From: CAVPJC01 sp963705155
GTDB taxonomy: Bacteria; Chloroflexota; Anaerolineae; Anaerolineales; UBA4823
Direction: 5' to 3'
Assembly: GCA_963705155.1 (NCBI GenBank)
Contig: CAVPJC010000024.1
Coordinates: forward strand, 1-64,000
DNA: 64,000 nt
A program made the translations under genes and the position numbers. A model generated the notes under the pieces. That model ran no database searches. It was given only the letters and a program-made list of their open reading frames with translations, and was not told where the DNA came from. This document shows, piece after piece, positions 45,128-54,238 of the stretch (positions are counted from its first letter, which is position 1; each line of letters starts with the position of its first letter).

Positions 45128-45602
45128 TTTTCATCCTCCTCAGAGTGTTGGTAGGGTAGAATTGAGACGCCGCGCTCGCCATGCGCCACGCTGCGATGGC
45201 AGTCAAAACAATACCGGTCAAATTCCATGGCTCCTTCTACAATATTCGACACGGTTTCGGCGTGGCAGCGCACACAGTTTTCCTGAACCACCTTGCGCGA
45301 CGATTTTTTGCCCGGATGGCAGGCGGAATCTTTCCAAACAGGAAGGCGGTCACGTGGTGGTAGCCCGATTCTGCTTTTACGATGTACTTGGGGATCAGCG
45401 CATGCGGGGTGTGGCACTCGCTGCAGGTGGCCCACTGCTTGTGACCGCCGTGGAACCAGCTCTCGTAAACGTTATCCATCACATGGCAGTTGTTACAGGT
45501 CGTCGGGTTGTTGCCCAGGTAGGCAGTGAAATCGGTGACATACAATCCGACGCCCATCACCACCAGCAAGGCAGATATTCCCACCAGAAGAGCAATTTTC
45601 AT
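45124..45602 (-). pseudogene. nrfH: NrfH quinol dehydrogenase subunit, one frameshift
   Basis: Membrane-bound tetraheme NapC/NirT-family protein that passes electrons from menaquinol to NrfA. A single N-terminal helix (KIALLVGISALLVVMGVG) precedes CNNCHVMD and CSECHTPH. After a one-base shift near 45305 (KSSRKVVQENCVRCHAETV visible one frame over) CVRCH and CFDCHRSVAHGERG follow. All four heme sites and the normal length of ~159 aa are recovered by one correction, so the gene is probably functional. It is first in the nrfHA operon, with a CRP-type site ~72 bp before the ATG. Confidence 0.88.
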
Positions 45603-46025
45603 CGTTTCACCTGTTTTGGGATTGCATCCATATTAATCTGGGCTTAATCTTATCATCAATTATTTGAATTTTGTGTGACTTTTATCACATACTTTGAGCT
45701 TTTGCGAAGGATCACCTGGTTGGCGGATTTTCGTATCGCCCAATTTTGGCTTTGTTTTATCCGAATATGGCGCAACAAATCTCCGAAAGCATTTCAAGCC
45801 TCGCTCTGCGTAACTTTCTGGGCTTTCTGGCGACATATATTGCAGAGTGCTGTGTTTGGCTTGATGCGTGATCGGCGGGTATCGGTGTGCTCCCGGATCC
45901 TGGTCCGGCCAGGAATGGACAAATGCTTTATCCGACTTTACAATTGGCGATGCCACGATCCTTAGGGAGAAAAATGGCTGAATGTGGTTTGACCACGTAT
46001 AAGCCTGCGAAAGTATTTCTTTTTG
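45603..46025. other. intergenic region between divergent nrfH and ECF sigma genes
   Basis: A 423-bp stretch without a credible gene; open frames on both strands lack composition or motifs of coding sequence. The part near nrfH is AT-rich and holds the CRP-type site. The middle (45700-45950) shows nothing I can name. The sigma-factor promoter must lie here. Confidence 0.5.
45674..45689. promoter_or_regulatory. CRP-type operator upstream of nrfHA
   Basis: TGTGACTTTTATCACA is a perfect TGTGA-N6-TCACA inverted repeat centred about 80 bp before the nrfH ATG. This is the consensus of CRP-type regulators, and the Crp/Fnr protein encoded at 43056 has the matching R-E-x-x-x-R recognition helix. Confidence 0.8.
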
Positions 46026-46568
46026 ATGCATTCCAAAGACTTACCCGAACGCGCCCGCCAGCTCGAGCCATCTACGCTGACACAAATACATGACCGGTAT
46101 TACCCTGAGATTTATCGGTACGTGCGCTTTCGCCTGCAAGATGAACACGTGTGTGAGGATATCGCGGGAGAAGTGTTTTTACGGCTGCTCGATGCTTTAC
46201 ATAAGCAGCGCGGTCCAAAGGAAAATTTGCGCGGCTGGTTATACGGAACGGCTTCCAACCTGGTAAATGATCATCTGCGCGCCCGATACAGACGGCCTGT
46301 CGAGAGTTTGAATGACCACAGCAGTTTGAGTGACGGGCATCATCCGGAGATGGCGTTTGAACAAACCTGGCAGCAAGAACTGGTGCGTAACGCGATGAAA
46401 GAATTGACGCCAGAGCAGCAGCATGTGTTGGCGCTGCGCTTTGCAGAAGAAAGATCATTGGATGAAGCCGCAAGGATCCTGGGAAAATCGGTAACAGCAG
46501 TGAAGGCATTACAGTTTCGTGCCGTTGCCGCTCTGCGGCGTGCACTGGAACAAAAGGTGCGTGGATGA
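46026..46568 (+). CDS. ECF-type RNA polymerase sigma factor
   Basis: 180 residues. Region 2: YYPEIYRYVRFRLQDEHVCEDIAGEVFLRL, with WLYGTASNLVNDHLR following; region 4: MKELTPEQQHVLALRFAEE and DEAARILGKSVTAVKALQFRAVAALRR. No region 3, as expected for ECF sigma factors. ATG 46026 is preferred over TTG 46023. The next gene starts inside its last codons (4-bp overlap) and encodes a membrane protein with the usual place of an anti-sigma factor. Confidence 0.92.
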   Translation: MHSKDLPERARQLEPSTLTQIHDRYYPEIYRYVRFRLQDEHVCEDIAGEVFLRLLDALHKQRGPKENLRGWLYGTASNLVNDHLRARYRRPVESLNDHSSLSDGHHPEMAFEQTWQQELVRNAMKELTPEQQHVLALRFAEERSLDEAARILGKSVTAVKALQFRAVAALRRALEQKVRG

Positions 46569-47812
46569 GCGTTGCTCCAAAAATAGACGCATTTGATGAT
46601 TGCTTGCAGCGTATGCTGAACGGCGAAAGCCTGGAAATCGTCCTGAGGCGTTACCCTCAGTGGAGCGATGAGTTTAGACCCATGCTGCAGGCCGTTGTGG
46701 CAACGCGCCTTTTGCGAACAGTCCATGTGCCCAATGCCAGCATTGCCCGCAGTCGGTCCCGATTGTTAGATGCAGCCCGCGCCAGGCGTCAATCAAAACC
46801 AACCACCAGGATTTTTCCGCAGTTCAAGGCTGGCCTGATGGCCCTTGTGCTCATCCTGGTGTTGTTGTTTGGCGGTCTTTCGACCATCGTGGTATCTGCC
46901 CAGACCCTGCCAGGCGATACATTATATCCGGTCAAAATATTATCGGAACAGACGCGTCTGTTTTTCACCAGGGATCCTTCCAAACGCCTGAAGCTGGAGC
47001 GCACATACGACCAGCAGCGCAACCGGGAAGTGGACGATCTGATTGCAAAAGCTCGCAGCGAAATGGTTACGTTTTCTGGCGGTCTGTTAAAACTTGACGC
47101 TGAACTGTGGCTGGTGGACGATATCCGTGTGCTAATTGCTCCAGGTACACAGGTAACCGGCGAGCTGCGCCAGGGATATTACGTGGGAGTGAAAGGGTTT
47201 CTGCAAGAGAACGGGATTGTGCTGGCGCAAAAGATTTGGACACGCGAATATGAGGTGAAAGGAGAACTCCTCAAGATGTCAGAGGCGCAGTGGCTGGTAG
47301 GCGGCGTCTCCTTCACAGTTGGAGCTTCTACACGAATCCAGGGCGCTCCACAAGTTGGCGACCAGGTGGCGGTTTATCTGGCAATGCGGCCAGATGGCAG
47401 CCTGGAAGCGCAAACGGTAACCGTCACGTCTGTACCTTCAGCCAGCGCCGCAGTCAGCGTCACCCCTCAACCAACCGCCACGCTCCAACCCAGCCAGACC
47501 AGCGCGCCAGTGCCCAGCCGTACACCCAGACCCACTGAAACTGAAAAGCCGGCTGAACAGGGCGGCAGTGATGATCAAAATGATGATCACGAGACGCCTG
47601 ATGCATCCAAAACCCCAAAGCCGACTGATGACGAGCATGATGACGATGATGACGACCACGAAACGCCCGGGTATAGTGAAACCCCAAGGCCAACGCGCAC
47701 ACCCAGGCCAACCGAGCACGATGACGACCATGATGAAACGCCCGAGCACGATCCGACGCCCACAATTTCAGGAACGCCGCAGCCCACCCAGACGCCCACG
47801 CAGGAAGATTAA
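46565..47812 (+). CDS. DUF5667/DUF5666-like membrane protein, putative anti-sigma partner
   Basis: 415 residues. The cytosolic N-terminus (FDDCLQRMLNGESLEIVL) precedes one transmembrane helix (AGLMALVLILVLLFGGLSTIV). Then DUF5667-like text (AQTLPGDTLYPVKILSEQTRL) and two OB-like DUF5666 repeats (WLVDDIRVLIAPGTQVTGEL; WLVGGVSFTVGASTRIQG). The last ~120 residues are a Pro/Thr/Asp/His-rich tail with runs such as DDEHDDDDDDHETP. Coupled translation with the ECF sigma factor suggests it holds the sigma factor at the membrane; the acidic His-containing tail could bind cations. Function is inferred from layout. Confidence 0.75.
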   Translation: MSVAPKIDAFDDCLQRMLNGESLEIVLRRYPQWSDEFRPMLQAVVATRLLRTVHVPNASIARSRSRLLDAARARRQSKPTTRIFPQFKAGLMALVLILVLLFGGLSTIVVSAQTLPGDTLYPVKILSEQTRLFFTRDPSKRLKLERTYDQQRNREVDDLIAKARSEMVTFSGGLLKLDAELWLVDDIRVLIAPGTQVTGELRQGYYVGVKGFLQENGIVLAQKIWTREYEVKGELLKMSEAQWLVGGVSFTVGASTRIQGAPQVGDQVAVYLAMRPDGSLEAQTVTVTSVPSASAAVSVTPQPTATLQPSQTSAPVPSRTPRPTETEKPAEQGGSDDQNDDHETPDASKTPKPTDDEHDDDDDDHETPGYSETPRPTRTPRPTEHDDDHDETPEHDPTPTISGTPQPTQTPTQED

Positions 47813-47814
47813 CC

Positions 47815-48984
47815 TCAGCGGGTGTAAGTGCGGCCTTTCCAGCGCACACCGCGCCCCGAGAGAACATTGTAGGCTGAAGTCAGCATCATGCCCGTGAATA
47901 ATAAGGCCCCCAGCGGCAGGGTCAGCGCATACACTGGCGAAATTTGAAAGGCGCGGCAGGCCTGGATGCGCATGAACAGCAGATACGCCCACAATATCAC
48001 GGCCTGGATGGCGATCAGGCTTGGATAAACCCCGCCGCCTCTGGCGGCCCAGGCCAACCCGCCCACCAGCCAGAATGGCAGCAGCAGGGCGGCCAGCAGT
48101 CCCACAACAGCCCCAAAACTGAGCAGCCATAACCGGTCTTGCAGCCCCAGGTAAATATTTTTCGTCCAGCCTTCCCATATTTCAGCGAGGGAGGTGTACA
48201 TGCGGGTGCTTGCTACCGCGCGGCCATCGGCTACAACCAGTCGCCCGCCCGAGCCTTTGACCAGCTCCGCCAGGGCTTTGTCCTCGTCGATGCGTTCACG
48301 CACAGCCCGGTGGCCGCCGGTGCGTTCATACACGAGGCGCTTGATCAGAATGAACTGCCCGTTGGCAATGGCATCCGGCTTGCCCGGGTCGTTCACCCGG
48401 CTGGCAGGGAAGCCAAAGGCAAGCGCGGTGAAGACCAGCGGCAGGATGGTTTTTTCCCAGAAAGACCCCAGCTCCTGGCGGGTGAGGATCGTAAACAGGT
48501 CGGCGTTTGTCTCCAAAGCGGCGGCATACACCGAACTTAGCAGTTGCGGTCCGGCAAAGGTATCGGCATCGATAAAGCACAGCCAGTCACCCCCGGCTGC
48601 TTCCACCCCCTGGATAAGGGCGTGCGGTTTGCCAGCCCAGCCGGGGGTCAGGTCGATGCCGTGGATGAGGCGCAATCGTCCGGCTTTGTTTTCCGGGGAA
48701 TGCGTCAGCTCGTTGAGCGCCTGGCTGGTCCCGTCGGTAGAGCGGTCATCAATCACGATGATTTCATAGTTCGGGTAGGTCTGCGCCAGCAGCGCCTGGA
48801 TGCAGCGTTGAATGTTGCGGACCTCGTTTCGGGCCGGCACGATGACTGAGATCAATGGCAAAGTCGCTGCAGGCGCATTGCGCGGCGCAACAACCACATC
48901 CATGTGGTGCTGGCTGTGGATCATCCAGGTGATTACAAGGCCCACAATCAGCCCGGCAGTCGACAAGATAAATAGGATTTGCAT
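47815..48984 (-). CDS. membrane glycosyltransferase family 2
   Basis: About 389 residues. N-terminal helix, then a GT-A domain: ISVIVPARNEVRNIQRCI, IVIDDRSTDGTSQAL, CFIDADTFAGP (DxD), and a GGHRAVRERIDEDKALAE acceptor region. Three C-terminal helices follow, ending GRGVRWKGRTY, a typical finish for hopanoid/carotenoid-type glycosyltransferases (CrtQ/HpnB-like). It transfers a sugar from a nucleotide donor to a lipid-linked acceptor at the membrane; the acceptor is unknown. ATG 48984 has GGTGGAAG upstream; a GTG at 48996 is the alternative. It is convergent with the DUF5667 gene, 2 bp apart. Confidence 0.85.
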   Translation of the reverse strand: MQILFILSTAGLIVGLVITWMIHSQHHMDVVVAPRNAPAATLPLISVIVPARNEVRNIQRCIQALLAQTYPNYEIIVIDDRSTDGTSQALNELTHSPENKAGRLRLIHGIDLTPGWAGKPHALIQGVEAAGGDWLCFIDADTFAGPQLLSSVYAAALETNADLFTILTRQELGSFWEKTILPLVFTALAFGFPASRVNDPGKPDAIANGQFILIKRLVYERTGGHRAVRERIDEDKALAELVKGSGGRLVVADGRAVASTRMYTSLAEIWEGWTKNIYLGLQDRLWLLSFGAVVGLLAALLLPFWLVGGLAWAARGGGVYPSLIAIQAVILWAYLLFMRIQACRAFQISPVYALTLPLGALLFTGMMLTSAYNVLSGRGVRWKGRTYTR

Positions 48985-49007
48985 GCGATCTTCCACCCTG
49001 TGTGTGA

Positions 49008-51647
49008 TCAGAACACTTTAACCAGGCTGCCTTCCGGGCCTTTCTCCACCTCAATGCGATTTGGAAAAGCGTCTTTAAGCTCGTCAATGTGCGTGATAAC
49101 CAGTATTTTGGCAAAATCCCTGCGCACCAGGTTGATGGCTTCCACCAGGCGCTGGCGGCCCTGGGTATCCTGGCTGCCAAATCCCTCATCGATGACCAGC
49201 GTTTGCAGGCGTGCGCCGGCTCGCTGCGCAAGCACCTCGGATAAAGCCAGCCGGATGGCAAAATTTACCCGAAAGGCCTCGCCCCCTGAATACATCTCGT
49301 AATCCCGCAGCCCGGCGCCATCGCGGATCTGGATATCCAGCGTTTCTTTTACATCATCACGGCGTTTATCCTTGTACTGCGCCTGTGTGACAAACTGCAC
49401 CGACATATTCCCCCCGCTCAGACGTTCCAGGATCTCATTGGCCTTGCTCTCAATCTGCGGCAGGGCCTGTTCGATCAGCAGAGCGGGTACGCCGTCTTTG
49501 CCAAACGCCTTTTCAAGCTGGCGGTACTGTCCCACCAAACGGGCATGTGTTTCACGGTCAGCATCCAGCAGCTTGCGGCGTTTCTTTAAATCGGCCAACA
49601 CCGACACTTTCTGTTGGGCAGCGCCCACCTCCAGGCGCAGGTTGTTTTCCTGCTCCTGGGCAGCCAGCAGATCGCGCTCGGCGAGGCGCAGGTCGGGAGC
49701 CTGGGCTTCAGCCGCAGCCAGGGTGACTGCGGCGCTGTCGTACTCGACCTGCTGCTGGGTCGCCTCAGCCTGCTGGCTGATCAACTGCTTTTCCATCTCG
49801 GCAAGCTCGCGTTCCAGCGGCGCCAGGGCAGCCTGGGCGCTTTCCAGCTCGCGCAGACCGGCATCCGCCTGGCGGCCCTGTGTTTCCGCTTTACGGGCGG
49901 CATCATGAGCGCCCACATCGTATCCGATGGCGGTCAGCTCAGCATCCACCAGTGCCAGGCTTGCGCGGGCTTCAGCACAGAACGATTCCTGCTCCAGCAG
50001 GGTGGTCACCTGCGTCAGGTCAACCGCCCCTTGCGCCTGCCAGTCTTGAAGCATTTTCCCTCCGGCTTCCAGGCGGGCAGACAGGCGGCTGATCTTCTCA
50101 GTTGTTGCCAGCCGTTCAGTCTCGGCTTTGGATAGCATTCGAATCTGCTCCTCCAACCCGCGCACGATCTCATCGGCCTCGCGCAGCAGGTTCTGGTTGG
50201 CGCGATAGCGGTCACCCATGTCTTTGCCCTGCTGGTTCAGCTCATCAATCAATCGCTCGCGGTCTGCCGGGTTGAGCGGCTGCCCGCACAACGGGCAGGC
50301 GGCGCCTTCAACCGTGACAAGCCGGTTTATGCGCTCCTTCAGCTCCTCCATCTCGGCTTTCAAGCGTGGGTTTTCGGCACGCGCCTCAGCCTGCTGCTGG
50401 CGGGCGGTTTGCAGGGCGCCATCCAGCTCGGCGCGCTGCTCCAGCTGCGCCTGGCTGCTTGCCAGCTCCCGGTTCAGCCCATCGATCTCCGGCTTCAAGG
50501 ATTCCATCTCTGCCTGCTGGCTCTGGATGGCTTGATATTGGCGTTCCAGGCTGGTGCGCTCCTGAAGCAGCGCGGCGCGGGCGGCGTTGATCTCTGCCAG
50601 GGGTCCCTGGCGGCTTTTCTCCTGCTCGCGGAAACGGGCGGCAATTTCATCCCAGTAGCCCACATCTTCGCGCGCTTGCAGCCAGGCTTTATAGGCTGTT
50701 TCGATTTCCGGGGCGCGCCCAATCACCTCCCCAAGCTGGACGCATTCTTTTCGCCGGGCAGCAATCCGGTTGCGCAGGTCATCCAGCCGGCGCTGGGTGG
50801 CATCCAGCTGGCGCGCCAGGGTCTCCACCATCTTGCGCTGACCGGCCAGTGTGGCGGCAATTTTGCGGGTGTTTTCCAGGGCCGCTTCCTGAGCAGCGCG
50901 GGATTTCGAGAGCCGGTTCAACTCAGCCTGCAGCGCCTTCAAGTGCTCTTTTCGGGCGGCCTCCTCGTTCAATTCAGCAAGGATCTCGCTCAATTGGCCA
51001 TCCAGCATGGCGATCTGGGCTTCATGCGTCTTGCGCTGCCCGGCGGCGTTTTCCCGGTAGACATCCCAGATCTCCAGCCCCAGGATGCTGCCCAGAATCC
51101 GCTTGCGGTCGGTGGGGCGCTGCTGGGTGAACTGATCGGCCTTGCCCTGCAAAAAAAACGAGGCGTTGACAAAAGTGTCATAATCCAATCGCAGGGTTTC
51201 CTCGATGCGTGCCTGTGTTTCACGCAGCGTGCGCTCGGTCAGGGCTTTCCACACGCTGTTCTTGGCAATCCGGTATTCGAAATTTGTTGTCCGCGGCTCA
51301 GGGGTTGAAAGTGAATTTGAATTCTGAAGTTTCGTTCCGTTATTTTGAAGGATATGGAATTCAAGCAGCGTAGTTTTACCGCGTGGCAGAGTGCGCTGCA
51401 CTCGGTAGATATTGTTTTCATAGCCAAAAGTGAGAACTACCTCGGCCGCGTTGGACTGGGCGTTGACCAGCGATTCGTCCCGCTTGCGGGCCACACCAAA
51501 CAACACCCAGGTGATGGCATCCAGCAGCGAAGACTTACCCGCGCCGTTATGCCCGGAGATGCAGGCCAGGTCGAACGTGCTGAAATCAATTTGCACCGGG
51601 GAACGGTACGAGAGAAATCCTTGCAGAGACAGAGAAAGGGGTATCAT
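49008..51647 (-). CDS. sbcC: SbcC/Rad50-type nuclease ATPase
   Basis: 879 residues. Walker A: ISGHNGAGKSSLLDAITWVLFG; long coiled coils from ~190 to 700 with a central zinc hook CPLCGQPL; a C-terminal signature YSGGEAFRVNFAIRLALSEVLA with Walker B LVIDEGFGSQD. With SbcD it cleaves hairpins and double-strand ends during repair. It follows sbcD on the same strand with a 40-bp gap. The gene is complete and undisturbed. Confidence 0.95.
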   Translation of the reverse strand: MIPLSLSLQGFLSYRSPVQIDFSTFDLACISGHNGAGKSSLLDAITWVLFGVARKRDESLVNAQSNAAEVVLTFGYENNIYRVQRTLPRGKTTLLEFHILQNNGTKLQNSNSLSTPEPRTTNFEYRIAKNSVWKALTERTLRETQARIEETLRLDYDTFVNASFFLQGKADQFTQQRPTDRKRILGSILGLEIWDVYRENAAGQRKTHEAQIAMLDGQLSEILAELNEEAARKEHLKALQAELNRLSKSRAAQEAALENTRKIAATLAGQRKMVETLARQLDATQRRLDDLRNRIAARRKECVQLGEVIGRAPEIETAYKAWLQAREDVGYWDEIAARFREQEKSRQGPLAEINAARAALLQERTSLERQYQAIQSQQAEMESLKPEIDGLNRELASSQAQLEQRAELDGALQTARQQQAEARAENPRLKAEMEELKERINRLVTVEGAACPLCGQPLNPADRERLIDELNQQGKDMGDRYRANQNLLREADEIVRGLEEQIRMLSKAETERLATTEKISRLSARLEAGGKMLQDWQAQGAVDLTQVTTLLEQESFCAEARASLALVDAELTAIGYDVGAHDAARKAETQGRQADAGLRELESAQAALAPLERELAEMEKQLISQQAEATQQQVEYDSAAVTLAAAEAQAPDLRLAERDLLAAQEQENNLRLEVGAAQQKVSVLADLKKRRKLLDADRETHARLVGQYRQLEKAFGKDGVPALLIEQALPQIESKANEILERLSGGNMSVQFVTQAQYKDKRRDDVKETLDIQIRDGAGLRDYEMYSGGEAFRVNFAIRLALSEVLAQRAGARLQTLVIDEGFGSQDTQGRQRLVEAINLVRRDFAKILVITHIDELKDAFPNRIEVEKGPEGSLVKVF

Positions 51648-51687
51648 CTTGGTTTTTAGGTGGGCAAATCAGGTTTGGGCTGTGATC

Positions 51688-52917
51688 TCATTGGCGCGGC
51701 AGCTCGATTACCCCGGCAGCCAGTTGCATCAGGACCGGAACGTCATCCGGGCTGGTATGACTGGCGCGCAAGTACAGGTCCAGCAGCTCAAGCGGGGTCA
51801 GGCTGCCCACCGACTGGTCTTCGGGCAGGCGCACGCGCGTCTCCATGCGCGGGCGCTTCACAAGGTGGAACTCAAAAGCCGCCGCAGCCTGTTGGTAGAG
51901 GGGCGCTTCATCGATCTGCGCTTCCCATTCACGCGGGTAATCGATCGTCAGGCGCACGATGGCCCCCTCCAGCTTTTCCACCGGCAGCAGAGCCTGGCGC
52001 AGGCGCTGGTTGATGCCTTCCTGTGATTCCAGATGCACCGTGCGGTCAATAAACGGGCGAACACCTTCCAGCTTGCGCCATTCGACTTGTGTGCTGCCCT
52101 TCTCAATATGGGCAATCACAAAAAATTTATCGTCCTGCACTTCGCCAAAATCCACCCGCTCAATCGAACCGGGATAGATCACTGGCGGGTGGTTGCCTTT
52201 GTTGAGGTCCTGTCCTTTGTGAATGTGTCCCAGGGCGACGTAATCCAGGCGGGGGTCTTTCACCAGCGAACCGGGCAACACCAGATCGCCGCCCAGCATC
52301 ACCGTCCGCTCGCCGCCATACACCGCCCCCTGCACCGAGGCATGTGCGGTGAGTATGGTGGGCAGCGCCGGGTCGGCGGCTTCCAGCCAGGCGTGCACAA
52401 GCTGGGTTAAGCGGTCTTCGATTTTATCAAAAACTTCTCCCGGTTCAGCTGCGCTCAGGCTCAAAGACGCCATCAGGCCCGAACGGGAGACCCACGGCAG
52501 GGCCAATACCTGCACGGGCAGACCTCCCAGGTCTGCAGGCCGCAAGAAGACTGGTTTTTCGAGCACGCGGACGTTGGGCACTTCCAGGGTATCAAAGGTC
52601 TCCAGGGCGTGAGCACGACCCAGAGCCGGGGAAAGATCATGATTGCCCACCAGCAGCAGGGTGGGGACGCCGGCGCGCGAGAGGCGCATGATGCGCCGCC
52701 CCCATTCCCGCTGAAATGTGGGCGCGGGACTGCGGTCCCGGTAGGCATCCCCGGCGAAAATCACCAGATCCACCTTCTCGTTGATCGCCGTATCCACAAT
52801 TTTATCCAGCGATTTGAGAAAATCCAGCACGCGCATGGGCAGCCCGCTGAGCGGGTCATGGCGGCCATAGTTGGTCATGTCGATATGCGCGTCGGCAAAA
52901 TGCAGAATGGTGGGCAT
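51688..52917 (-). CDS. sbcD: SbcD/Mre11-type exonuclease
   Basis: 409 residues of the calcineurin-like phosphoesterase fold. LHFADAHIDM (Asp-x-His), VIFAGDAYRDRSP (GDxxD-like), LVGNHDLS (GNHD), ILTAHASVQG and YVALGHIHKGQDL (GHxH) are the metal-binding motifs in order. A C-terminal capping domain binds SbcC. It starts the sbcDC operon. The family usually has GDxxD with Asp; here GDAYRD keeps it. Confidence 0.94.
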   Translation of the reverse strand: MPTILHFADAHIDMTNYGRHDPLSGLPMRVLDFLKSLDKIVDTAINEKVDLVIFAGDAYRDRSPAPTFQREWGRRIMRLSRAGVPTLLLVGNHDLSPALGRAHALETFDTLEVPNVRVLEKPVFLRPADLGGLPVQVLALPWVSRSGLMASLSLSAAEPGEVFDKIEDRLTQLVHAWLEAADPALPTILTAHASVQGAVYGGERTVMLGGDLVLPGSLVKDPRLDYVALGHIHKGQDLNKGNHPPVIYPGSIERVDFGEVQDDKFFVIAHIEKGSTQVEWRKLEGVRPFIDRTVHLESQEGINQRLRQALLPVEKLEGAIVRLTIDYPREWEAQIDEAPLYQQAAAAFEFHLVKRPRMETRVRLPEDQSVGSLTPLELLDLYLRASHTSPDDVPVLMQLAAGVIELPRQ

Positions 52918-52926
52918 GGCTTTCCT

Positions 52927-54231
52927 CTAAGGCTGTATTCCCAGACGCTGGAGCTGTTCCAGGCCAGGGGCAAAATTGGGGTTGAGGCGCACCGACTCCA
53001 GGTAGTCGTCCACCGCGCCCTGCGTTTCGCCGATGGCTTCTCGCGCCAAACCGCGCCAGTAAAAACTCTCTTCCAGAACCGGCTCAGCGATGGTGTCGTA
53101 CAACGTGGTATTCGCCAGATTGATGACGTCCTGGTAGCGTCCGCTGTAGTAATAAGCCCAGTAAGGCCAGGTCTGGTACCACATCATGCGGTAGGGGCGC
53201 ATCACGTCTTCAGGCAGGCTGGTGTACAGGTTGGTAAAGGCGTAATCGAAAGCATAGGTGGCGTCGCCGTATTCCTGCAGGTTCACATGGCTGGTGCCAA
53301 TATTGAAGTAAGCAAAAAACAGATCCATGCCGCTCAGCGACTGGGCCTCGGCTTTGGCCACATCCAGAGCATGCCGGGTGGCCCAGGCCGGGTCGGCGTA
53401 CGGCCCCAGCAGGGCATACACCTCATCGGCGCGCTCCTGCGGGAAGGCCACCAGGAACAGGTAATTGAATGAACGCCAGCCGGTGTTGAAATCGGCATAG
53501 CTGAATTCGTGATCTTTACCGTCTTTGATGTAAGTGTCCTGCACAATCAGAACACCTTTCGTATCATCATAACCGGTGACAAACTGGTAATGCCCCAGCC
53601 AGCCGAGCTTGCCGGTGTAATCATATTCATAATAGCCCTTTTCGGCAACCACCGGGAAACCCCCGGCGATCAGGCGTTTGAGCAGCTCGATATCACCACC
53701 AAACCTAACCAGCGATTGGATGCCAGCGGCATGGCTGGCGATGAAGTCTTGCATTTCATAGGGCATGATATTCTTGTCTTTATCGTTTGGTTTAATGGCT
53801 TTGCCTACCACGTCCCGATTTCCCTGCCAGTTCCAGAAAGTCAGCGCCATAGAAAGGTTAGCCGGGCCGCAGTAATTCCAGCGGTTGTGCTGGTCCTCGG
53901 ATTTAACGCCCTCCAGGACAACCCGGGAAGGCAACGGTGTGGGTGTGATAGTTGGGGTGGGTGAGGGCAGCGGGGTATCCGTGGGGCCGGGAAGGGTGGC
54001 GGTAGCGCTGGGCGGCGGGAGCGGCGTTTCGGTGGGAGGCTGCGCCGTGGTTGTCACCTGGGGGATGAAAACCGCCTCATCCGGCGGGTTCAAGGCATAT
54101 TTGACCCGGGCGCGCAGCTCATCCACGCGCCAGGCCAGCCGGGAGTGCACTGGCGGCAGGTTGTAGGCGGCTATCATTAGCAGCAGCGCAGCCGGGATGA
54201 AAATGGCGAGAAGTAGAATTCGTTTTCGCAT
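52927..54231 (-). CDS. secreted C39-like cysteine peptidase with TPR-type C-terminus
   Basis: 434 residues. Signal/anchor helix (LLAIFIPAALLLMIAAYNLPP), a Thr/Pro linker (PSPTPTITPTPLPS), then a peptidase_C39_2 domain: NYCGPANLSMALTFWNWQG (catalytic Cys), GHYQFVTGYDD (His) and LIVQDTYIKDG (Asp). The C-terminal ~170 residues are helical repeats (YYSGRYQDVINLANTTLY, LEESFYWRGLAREAIG) like TPRs. It acts outside the membrane, perhaps in peptide processing or wall remodelling. It is paralogous to the next gene upstream, with the same architecture. Confidence 0.82.
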   Translation of the reverse strand: MRKRILLLAIFIPAALLLMIAAYNLPPVHSRLAWRVDELRARVKYALNPPDEAVFIPQVTTTAQPPTETPLPPPSATATLPGPTDTPLPSPTPTITPTPLPSRVVLEGVKSEDQHNRWNYCGPANLSMALTFWNWQGNRDVVGKAIKPNDKDKNIMPYEMQDFIASHAAGIQSLVRFGGDIELLKRLIAGGFPVVAEKGYYEYDYTGKLGWLGHYQFVTGYDDTKGVLIVQDTYIKDGKDHEFSYADFNTGWRSFNYLFLVAFPQERADEVYALLGPYADPAWATRHALDVAKAEAQSLSGMDLFFAYFNIGTSHVNLQEYGDATYAFDYAFTNLYTSLPEDVMRPYRMMWYQTWPYWAYYYSGRYQDVINLANTTLYDTIAEPVLEESFYWRGLAREAIGETQGAVDDYLESVRLNPNFAPGLEQLQRLGIQP

Positions 54232-54238
54232 GGAATAT

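Noticed and set aside
45660..46031. A 123-codon minus-strand frame upstream of nrfH
   Set aside because: No motif, no good start site, and it covers the CRP-type operator; it looks like non-coding sequence.
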